Source: Osedax fenrisi
Taxonomy: Eukaryota; Annelida; Polychaeta; Sabellida; Siboglinidae
DNA: 64,000 nt
Reading direction: 5' to 3'
Assembly: GCA_964019155.1 (NCBI GenBank)
Contig: OZ025240.1
Span: 86,326,495-86,390,494 of the forward strand
Shown here piece after piece: positions 28,401-40,400 of the stretch; positions within the stretch are counted from its first letter, which is position 1, and each line of letters begins with the position of its first letter. The notes beneath the pieces are model-generated. The model was not told the origin of the DNA. It made no database searches and worked only from the letters and a program-made list of their open reading frames with translations. The translations under genes were made by a program, and so were the position numbers.

Positions 28401-31400
28401 ACAATAATAGACACAATAAAAGTATTAAAAGTAATAATTAGTCCATGAGCTAATAAGCGTATATTATGGTGAGAAAGGTTAGCGTGGTATTGCTGATACT
28501 ACTGTGGTAACCTATTCTGTTGTTGATACTACTGTGGTAACCTATTCTGTTGTTGATACTACTGTGGTTACCTATTATGTTGTTGATACTACTGTGGTAA
28601 CCTATTCTGTTACTGATACTACTGTGGTAACCTATTCTGTTGTTGATACTACTGTGGTAACCTATTCTGTTGTTGATACTACTGTGGTAACCTATTCTGT
28701 TGCTGATACTACTGTGGTAACCTATTCTGTTACTGATACTACTGTGGTAACCTATTCTGTTGTTGATACTACTGTGGTAACCTATTCTGTTGCTGATACT
28801 ACTGTGGTAACCTATTCTGTTGTTGATACTACTGTGGTAACCTATTCTGTTGTTGATACTACTGTGGTAACCTATTCTGTTGTTGATACTACTGTGGTAA
28901 CCTATTCTGTTGTTGATACTACTGTGGTAACCTATTCTGTTGTTGATACTACTGTGGTAACCTATTCTGTTGCTGATACTACTGTGGTAACCTATTCTGT
29001 TACTGATACTACTGTGGTAACCTATTCTGTTGTTGATACTACTGTGGTAACCTATTCTGTTACTGATACTACTGTGGTAACCTATTCTGTTGTTGATACT
29101 ACTGTGGTAACCTATTCTGTTGTTGATACTACTGTGGTAACCTATTCTGTTGTTGATACTACTGTGGTAACCTATTCTGTTGCTGATACTACTGTGGTAA
29201 CCTATTCTGTTACTGATACTACTGTGGTAACCTATTCTGTTACTGATACTACTGTGGTAACCTATTCTGTTGTTGATACTACTGTGGTAACCTATTCTGT
29301 TGTTGATACTACTGTGGTAACCTATTCTGTTGTTGATACTACTGTGGTAACCTATTCTGTTGTTGATACTACTGTGGTAACCTATTCTGTTGTTGATACT
29401 ACTGTGGTAACCTATTCTGTTGTTGATACTACTGTGGTAACCTATTCTGTTACTGATACTACTGTGGTAACCTATTCTGTTGTTGATACTACTGTGGTAA
29501 CCTATTCTGTTACTGATACTACTGTGGTAACCTATTCTGTTGTTGATACTACTGTGGTAACCTATTCTGTTACTGATACTACTGTGGTAACCTATTCTGT
29601 TGCTGATACTACTGTGGTAACCTATTCTGTTGTTGATACTACTGTGGTAACCTATTCTGTTACTGATACTACTGTGGTAACCTATTCTGTTGTTGATACT
29701 ACTGTGGTAACCTATTCTGTTACTGATACTACTGTGGTAACCTATTCTGTTGTTGATACTACTGTGGTAACCTATTCTGTTGTTGATACTACTGTGGTAA
29801 CCTATTATGTTACTGATACTACTGTGGTAACCTATTCTGTTGTTGATACTACTGTGGTAACCTATTCTGTTACTGATACTACTGTGGTAACCTATTCTGT
29901 TGTTGATACTACTGTGGTAACCTATTCTGTTGTTGATACTACTGTGGTAACCTATTCTGTTGTTGATACTACTGTGGTAACCTATTCTGTTGTTGATACT
30001 ACTGTGGTAACCTATTCTGTTGTTGATACTACTGTGGTAACCTATTCTGTTGTTGATACTACTGTGGTAACCTATTCTGTTGTTGATACTACTGTGGTAA
30101 CCTATTATGTTACTGATACTACTGTGGTAACCTATTCTGTTGCTGATACTACTGTGGTAACCTATTCTGTTACTGATACTACTGTGGTAACCTATTCTGT
30201 TGTTGATACTACTGTGGTAACCTATTATGTTGTTGATACTACTGTGGTAACCTATTCTGTTACTGATACTACTGTGGTAACCTATTCTGTTGTTGATACT
30301 ACTGTGGTAACCTATTCTGTTGCTGATACTACTGTGGTAACCTATTCTGTTACTGATACTACTGTGGTAACCTATTCTGTTACTGATACTACTGTGGTAA
30401 CCTATTCTGTTGTTGATACTACTGTGGTAACCTATTCTGTTGTTGATACTACTGTGGTAACCTATTCTGTTGTTGATACTACTGTGGTAACCTATTCTGT
30501 TGTTGATACTACTGTGGTAACCTATTCTGTTGTTGATACTACTGTGGTAACCTATTCTGTTGTTGATACTACTGTGGTAACCTATTCTGTTGTTGATACT
30601 ACTGTGGTAACCTATTCTGTTGTTGATACTACTGTGGTAACCTATTCTGTTGTTGATACTACTGTGGTAACCTATTCTGTTACTGATACTACTGTGGTAA
30701 CCTATTCTGTTGTTGATACTACTGTGGTAACCTATTCTGTTACTGATACTACTGTGGTAACCTATTCTGTTGTTGATACTACTGTGGTAACCTATTATGT
30801 TGTTGATACTACTGTGGTAACCTATTCTGTTGCTGATACTACTGTGGTAACCTATTCTGTTGTTGATACTACTGTGGTAACCTATTCTGTTGTTGATACT
30901 ACTGTGGTAACCTATTCTGTTGCTGATACTACTGTGGTAACCTATTCTGTTACTGATACTACTGTGGTAACCTATTCTGTTGTTGATACTACTGTGGTAA
31001 CCTATTCTGTTGCTGATACTACTGTGGTAACCTATTATGTTGTTGATACTACTGTGGTAACCTATTCTGTTGTTGATACTACTGTGGTAACCTATTATGT
31101 TGTTGATACTACTGTGGTAACCTATTCTGTTGTTGATACTACTGTGGTAACCTATTATGTTGTTGATACTACTGTGGTAACCTATTCTGTTGTTGATACT
31201 ACTGTGGTAACCTATTATGTTGTTGATACTACTGTGGTAACCTATTCTGTTGCTGATACTACTGTGGTAACCTATTCTGTTACTGATACTACTGTGGTAA
31301 CCTATTCTGTTGTTGATACTACTGTGGTAACCTATTCTGTTACTGATACTACTGTGGTAACCTATTCTGTTGTTGATACTACTGTGGTAACCTATTCTGT

Positions 31401-34400
31401 TGCTGATACTACTGTGGTAACCTATTCTGTTGTTGATACTACTGTGGTAACCTATTCTGTTGTTGATACTACTGTGGTAACCTATTCTGTTACTGATACT
31501 ACTGTGGTAACCTATTCTGTTGTTGATACTACTGTGGTAACCTATTCTGTTGTTGATACTACTGTGGTAACCTATTCTGTTGTTGATACTACTGTGGTAA
31601 CCTATTCTGTTGTTGATACTACTGTGGTAACCTATTCTGTTACTGATACTACTGTGGTAACCTATTCTGTTGTTGATACTACTGTGGTAACCTATTATGT
31701 TGTTGATACTACTGTGGTAACCTATTCTGTTACTGATACTACTGTGGTAACCTATTCTGTTGTTGATACTACTGTGGTAACCTATTCTGTTGCTGATACT
31801 ACTGTGGTAACCTATTCTGTTACTGATACTACTGTGGTAACCTATTCTGTTGTTGATACTACTGTGGTAACCTATTCTGTTGTTGATACTACTGTGGTAA
31901 CCTATTCTGTTGTTGATACTACTGTGGTAACCTATTCTGTTGCTGATACTACTGTGGTAACCTATTCTGTTACTGATACTACTGTGGTAACCTATTCTGT
32001 TGTTGATACTACTGTGGTAACCTATTATGTTGTTGATACTACTGTGGTAACCTATTCTGTTACTGATACTACTGTGGTAACCTATTCTGTTGTTGATACT
32101 ACTGTGGTAACCTATTCTGTTGTTGATACTACTGTGGTAACCTATTCTGTTGTTGATACTACTGTGGTAACCTATTCTGTTGCTGATACTACTGTGGTAA
32201 CCTATTCTGTTGCTGATACTACTGTGGTAACCTATTCTGTTACTGATACTACTGTGGTAACCTATTCTGTTACTGATACTACTGTGGTAACCTATTCTGT
32301 TACTGATACTACTGTGGTAACCTATTCTGTTGTTGATACTACTGTGGTAACCTATTCTGTTGTTGATACTACTGTGGTAACCTATTCTGTTACTGATACT
32401 ACTGTGGTAACCTATTCTGTTGTTGATACTACTGTGGTAACCTATTCTGTTGCTGATACTACTGTGGTAACCTATTCTGTTACTGATACTACTGTGGTAA
32501 CCTATTCTGTTGTTGATACTACTGTGGTAACCTATTCTGTTGCTGATACTACTGTGGTAACCTATTCTGTTACTGATACTACTGTGGTAACCTATTCTGT
32601 TACTGATACTACTGTGGTAACCTATTCTGTTGTTGATACTACTGTGGTAACCTATTTTGTTGTTGATACTACTGTGGTAACCTATTCTGTTGTTGATACT
32701 ACTGTGGTAACCTATTCTGTTGTTGATACTACTGTGGTAACCTATTCTGTTGTTGATACTACTGTGGTAACCTATTCTGTTGTTGATACTACTGTGGTAA
32801 CCTATTCTGTTGTTGATACTACTGTGGTAACCTATTCTGTTGTTGATACTACTGTGGTAACCTATTCTGTTGTTGATACTACTGTGGTAACCTATTCTGT
32901 TACTGATACTACTGTGGTAACCTATTCTGTTGTTGATACTACTGTGGTAACCTATTATGTTGTTGATACTACTGTGGTAACCTATTCTGTTACTGATACT
33001 ACTGTGGTAACCTATTCTGTTGTTGATACTACTGTGGTAACCTATTCTGTTGCTGATACTACTGTGGTAACCTATTCTGTTACTGATACTACTGTGGTAA
33101 CCTATTCTGTTACTGATACTACTGTGGTAACCTATTCTGTTGTTGATACTACTGTGGTAACCTATTCTGTTGTTGATACTACTGTGGTAACCTATTCTGT
33201 TACTGATACTACTGTGGTAACCTATTCTGTTGTTGATACTACTGTGGTAACCTATTCTGTTGTTGATACTACTGTGGTAACCTATTCTGTTACTGATACT
33301 ACTGTGGTAACCTATTCTGTTGTTGATACTACTGTGGTAACCTATTCTGTTGTTGATACTACTGTGGTAACCTATTATGTTGTTGATACTACTGTGGTAA
33401 CCTATTCTGTTACTGATACTACTGTGGTAACCTATTCTGTTGTTGATACTACTGTGGTAACCTATTCTGTTGCTGATACTACTGTGGTAACCTATTCTGT
33501 TACTGATACTACTGTGGTAACCTATTCTGTTACTGATACTACTGTGGTAACCTATTCTGTTGTTGATACTACTGTGGTAACCTATTCTGTTGTTGATACT
33601 ACTGTGGTAACCTATTCTGTTGTTGATACTACTGTGGTAACCTATTCTGTTGTTGATACTACTGTGGTAACCTATTCTGTTGTTGATACTACTGTGGTAA
33701 CCTATTCTGTTGTTGATACTACTGTGGTAACCTATTCTGTTGTTGATACTACTGTGGTAACCTATTCTGTTGTTGATACTACTGTGGTAACCTATTCTGT
33801 TGTTGATACTACTGTGGTAACCTATTCTGTTACTGATACTACTGTGGTAACCTATTCTGTTGTTGATACTACTGTGGTAACCTATTCTGTTACTGATACT
33901 ACTGTGGTAACCTATTCTGTTGTTGATACTACTGTGGTAACCTATTATGTTGTTGATACTACTGTGGTAACCTATTCTGTTGTTGATACTACTGTGGTAA
34001 CCTATTCTGTTGCTGATACTACTGTGGTAACCTATTCTGTTGTTGATACTACTGTGGTAACCTATTCTGTTACTGATACTACTGTGGTAACCACTTCTGT
34101 TGCTGATACTACTGTGGTAACCTATTCTGTTACTGATACTACTGTGGTAACCTATTCTGTTGTTGATACTACTGTGGTAACCTATTCTGTTGCTGATACT
34201 ACTGTGGTAACCTATTATGTTGTTGATACTACTGTGGTAACCTATTCTGTTGTTGATACTACTGTGGTAACCTATTATGTTGTTGATACTACTGTGGTAA
34301 CCTATTCTGTTGTTGATACTACTGTGGTAACCTATTATGTTGTTGATACTACTGTGGTAACCTATTCTGTTGTTGATACTACTGTGGTAACCTATTATGT

Positions 34401-37400
34401 TGTTGATACTACTGTGGTAACCTATTCTGTTGCTGATACTACTGTGGTAACCTATTCTGTTACTGATACTACTGTGGTAACCTATTCTGTTGTTGATACT
34501 ACTGTGGTAACCTATTCTGTTACTGATACTACTGTGGTAACCTATTCTGTTGTTGATACTACTGTGGTAACCTATTCTGTTGCTGATACTACTGTGGTAA
34601 CCTATTCTGTTGTTGATACTACTGTGGTAACCTATTCTGTTGTTGATACTACTGTGGTAACCTATTCTGTTACTGATACTACTGTGGTAACCTATTCTGT
34701 TGTTGATACTACTGTGGTAACCTATTCTGTTGTTGATACTACTGTGGTAACCTATTCTGTTGTTGATACTACTGTGGTAACCTATTCTGTTGTTGATACT
34801 ACTGTGGTAACCTATTCTGTTACTGATACTACTGTGGTAACCTATTCTGTTGTTGATACTACTGTGGTAACCTATTATGTTGTTGATACTACTGTGGTAA
34901 CCTATTCTGTTACTGATACTACTGTGGTAACCTATTCTGTTGTTGATACTACTGTGGTAACCTATTCTGTTGCTGATACTACTGTGGTAACCTATTCTGT
35001 TACTGATACTACTGTGGTAACCTATTCTGTTGTTGATACTACTGTGGTAACCTATTCTGTTGTTGATACTACTGTGGTAACCTATTCTGTTGTTGATACT
35101 ACTGTGGTAACCTATTCTGTTGCTGATACTACTGTGGTAACCTATTCTGTTACTGATACTACTGTGGTAACCTATTCTGTTGTTGATACTACTGTGGTAA
35201 CCTATTCTGTTGTTGATACTACTGTGGTAACCTATTCTGTTGTTGATACTACTGTGGTAACCTATTCTGTTGTTGATACTACTGTGGTAACCTATTCTGT
35301 TGCTGATACTACTGTGGTAACCTATTCTGTTACTGATACTACTGTGGTAACCTATTCTGTTACTGATACTACTGTGGTAACCTATTCTGTTGTTGATACT
35401 ACTGTGGTAACCTATTATGTTGCTGATACTACTGTGGTAACCTATTCTGTTGTTGATACTACTGTGGTAACCTATTCTGTTGCTGATACTACTGTGGTAA
35501 CCTATTCTGTTGTTGATACTACTGTGGTAACCTATTCTGTTGTTGATACTACTGTGGTAACCTATTCTGTTGTTGATACTACTGTGGTAACCTATTCTGT
35601 TGTTGATACTACTGTGGTAACCTATTCTGTTGTTGATACTACTGTGGTAACCTATTCTGTTACTGATACTACTGTGGTAACCTATTCTGTTGTTGATACT
35701 ACTGTGGTAACCTATTATGTTGTTGATACTACTGTGGTAACCTATTCTGTTGTTGATACTACTGTGGTAACCTATTATGTTGTTGATACTACTGTGGTAA
35801 CCTATTCTGTTGTTGATACTACTGTGGTAACCTATTATGTTGTTGATACTACTGTGGTAACCTATTCTGTTGTTGATACTACTGTGGTAACCTATTATGT
35901 TGTTGATACTACTGTGGTAACCTATTCTGTTGCTGATACTACTGTGGTAACCTATTCTGTTACTGATACTACTGTGGTAACCTATTCTGTTGTTGATACT
36001 ACTGTGGTAACCTATTCTGTTACTGATACTACTGTGGTAACCTATTCTGTTGTTGATACTACTGTGGTAACCTATTCTGTTGCTGATACTACTGTGGTAA
36101 CCTATTCTGTTGTTGATACTACTGTGGTAACCTATTATGTTGCTGATACTACTGTGGTAACCTATTCTGTTGTTGATACTACTGTGGTAACCTATTCTGT
36201 TGCTGATACTACTGTGGTAACCTATTCTGTTGTTGATACTACTGTGGTAACCTATTCTGTTGTTGATACTACTGTGGTAACCTATTCTGTTGTTGATACT
36301 ACTGTGGTAACCTATTCTGTTGTTGATACTACTGTGGTAACCTATTCTGTTGTTGATACTACTGTGGTAACCTATTCTGTTACTGATACTACTGTGGTAA
36401 CCTATTCTGTTGTTGATACTACTGTGGTAACCTATTATGTTGTTGATACTACTGTGGTAACCTATTCTGTTGTTGATACTACTGTGGTAACCTATTATGT
36501 TGTTGATACTACTGTGGTAACCTATTCTGTTGTTGATACTACTGTGGTAACCTATTATGTTGTTGATACTACTGTGGTAACCTATTCTGTTGTTGATACT
36601 ACTGTGGTAACCTATTATGTTGTTGATACTACTGTGGTAACCTATTCTGTTGCTGATACTACTGTGGTAACCTATTCTGTTACTGATACTACTGTGGTAA
36701 CCTATTCTGTTGTTGATACTACTGTGGTAACCTATTCTGTTACTGATACTACTGTGGTAACCTATTCTGTTGTTGATACTACTGTGGTAACCTATTCTGT
36801 TGCTGATACTACTGTGGTAACCTATTCTGTTGTTGATACTACTGTGGTAACCTATTCTGTTGTTGATACTACTGTGGTAACCTATTCTGTTGCTGATACT
36901 ACTGTGGTAACCTATTATGTTACTGATACTACTGTGGTAACCTATTCTGTTACTGATACTACTGTGGTAACCTATTCTGTTGTTGATACTACTGTGGTAA
37001 CCTATTCTGTTGTTGATACTACTGTGGTAACCACTTCTGTTGCTGATACTACTGTGGTAACCTATTCTGTTGTTGATACTACTGTGGTAACCTATTCTGT
37101 TGCTGATACTACTGTGGTAACCTATTCTGTTGTTGATACTACTGTGGTAACCTATTCTGTTACTGATACTACTGTGGTAACCTATTCTGTTGTTGATACT
37201 ACTGTGGTAACCTATTCTGTTGTTGATACTACTGTGGTAACCTATTCTGTTACTGATACTACTGTGGTAACCTATTCTGTTGCTGATACTACTGTGGTAA
37301 CCTATTCTGTTGTTGATACTACTGTGGTAACCTATTCTGTTGTTGATACTACTGTGGTAACCTATTCTGTTGTTGATACTACTGTGGTAACCTATTCTGT

Positions 37401-40400
37401 TGTTGATACTACTGTGGTAACCTATTCTGTTGTTGATACTACTGTGGTAACCTATTCTGTTACTGATACTACTGTGGTAACCTATTCTGTTGCTGATACT
37501 ACTGTGGTAACCTATTCTGTTGTTGATACTACTGTGGTAACCTATTCTGTTACTGATACTACTGTGGTAACCTATTCTGTTGTTGATACTACTGTGGTAA
37601 CCTATTCTGTTGTTGATACTACTGTGGTAACCTATTCTGTTGTTGATACTACTGTGGTAACCTATTCTGTTGTTGATACTACTGTGGTAACCTATTCTGT
37701 TACTGATACTACTGTGGTAACCTATTCTGTTGTTGATACTACTGTGGTAACCTATTCTGTTGTTGATACTACTGTGGTAACCTATTCTGTTACTGATACT
37801 ACTGTGGTAACCTATTCTGTTGCTGATACTACTGTGGTAACCTATTCTGTTGTTGATACTACTGTGGTAACCTATTCTGTTGTTGATACTACTGTGGTAA
37901 CCTATTCTGTTGTTGATACTACTGTGGTAACCTATTCTGTTGTTGATACTACTGTGGTAACCTATTCTGTTGTTGATACTACTGTGGTAACCTATTCTGT
38001 TACTGATACTACTGTGGTAACCTATTCTGTTGCTGATACTACTGTGGTAACCTATTCTGTTGTTGATACTACTGTGGTAACCTATTCTGTTACTGATACT
38101 ACTGTGGTAACCTATTCTGTTGTTGATACTACTGTGGTAACCTATTCTGTTACTGATACTACTGTGGTAACCTATTCTGTTGTTGATACTACTGTGGTAA
38201 CCTATTCTGTTGCTGATACTACTGTGGTAACCTATTCTGTTGTTGATACTACTGTGGTAACCTATTCTGTTGTTGATACTACTGTGGTAACCTATTCTGT
38301 TGCTGATACTACTGTGGTAACCTATTATGTTACTGATACTACTGTGGTAACCTATTCTGTTACTGATACTACTGTGGTAACCTATTCTGTTGTTGATACT
38401 ACTGTGGTAACCTATTCTGTTGTTGATACTACTGTGGTAACCACTTCTGTTGCTGATACTACTGTGGTAACCTATTCTGTTGTTGATACTACTGTGGTAA
38501 CCTATTCTGTTGCTGATACTACTGTGGTAACCTATTCTGTTGTTGATACTACTGTGGTAACCTATTCTGTTACTGATACTACTGTGGTAACCTATTCTGT
38601 TGTTGATACTACTGTGGTAACCTATTCTGTTGTTGATACTACTGTGGTAACCTATTCTGTTACTGATACTACTGTGGTAACCTATTCTGTTGCTGATACT
38701 ACTGTGGTAACCTATTCTGTTGTTGATACTACTGTGGTAACCTATTCTGTTACTGATACTACTGTGGTAACCTATTCTGTTGTTGATACTACTGTGGTAA
38801 CCTATTCTGTTGTTGATACTACTGTGGTAACCTATTCTGTTGTTGATACTACTGTGGTAACCTATTCTGTTACTGATACTACTGTGGTAACCTATTCTGT
38901 TGCTGATACTACTGTGGTAACCTATTCTGTTGTTGATACTACTGTGGTAACCTTTTCTGTTACTGATACTACTGTGGTAACCTATTCTGTTGTTGATACT
39001 ACTGTGGTAACCTATTCTGTTGTTGATACTACTGTGGTAACCTATTCTGTTGTTGATACTACTGTGGTAACCTATTCTGTTGTTGATACTACTGTGGTAA
39101 CCTATTCTGTTACTGATACTACTGTGGTAACCTATTCTGTTACTGATACTACTGTGGTAACCTATTCTGTTGTTGATACTACTGTGGTAACCTATTCTGT
39201 TGTTGATACTACTGTGGTAACCTATTCTGTTACTGATACTACTGTGGTAACCTATTCTGTTGCTGATACTACTGTGGTAACCTATTCTGTTGTTGATACT
39301 ACTGTGGTAACCTATTCTGTTGTTGATACTACTGTGGTAACCTATTCTGTTGTTGATACTACTGTGGTAACCTATTCTGTTACTGATACTACTGTGGTAA
39401 CCTATTCTGTTGTTGATACTACTGTGGTAACCTATTCTGTTACTGATACTACTGTGGTAACCTATTCTGTTACTGATACTACTGTGGTAACCTATTCTGT
39501 TGTTGATACTACTGTGGTAACCTATTCTGTTGTTGATACTACTGTGGTAACCTATTCTGTTGTTGATACTACTGTGGTAACCTATTCTGTTGTTGATACT
39601 ACTATGGTAACCTATTCTGTTACTGATACTACTGTGGTAACCTATTCTGTTGTTGATACTACTGTGGTAACCTATTCTGTTGTTGATACTACTGTGGTAA
39701 CCTATTCTGTTGCTGATACTACTGTGGTAACCTATTCTGTTGTTGATACTACTGTGGTAACCTATTCTGTTGTTGATACTACTGTGGTAACCACTTCTGT
39801 TGCTGATACTACTGTGGTAACCTATTCTGTTACTGATACTACTGTGGTAACCTATTCTGTTGTTGATACTACTGTGGTAACCTATTCTGTTGTTGATACT
39901 ACTGTGGTAACCTATTCTGTTACTGATACTACTGTGGTAACCTATTCTGTTGTTGATACTACTGTGGTAACCTATTCTGTTGTTGATACTACTGTGGTAA
40001 CCTATTCTGTTGTTGATACTACTGTGGTAACCTATTCTGTTGCTGATACTACTGTGGTAACCTATTCTGTTACTGATACTACTGTGGTAACCTATTCTGT
40101 TGTTGATACTACTGTGGTAACCTATTCTGTTGTTGATACTACTGTGGTAACCTATTCTGTTGTTGATACTACTGTGGTAACCTATTCTGTTGTTGATACT
40201 ACTGTGGTAACCTATTATGTTGTTGATACTACTGTGGTAACCTATTCTGTTGCTGACACTACTGTGGTAACCTATTCTGTTACTGATACTACTGTGGTAA
40301 CCTATTCTGTTGCTGATACTACTGTGGTAACCTATTCTGTTGTTGATACTACTGTGGTAACCTATTCTGTTGTTGATACTACTGTGGTAACCTATTATGT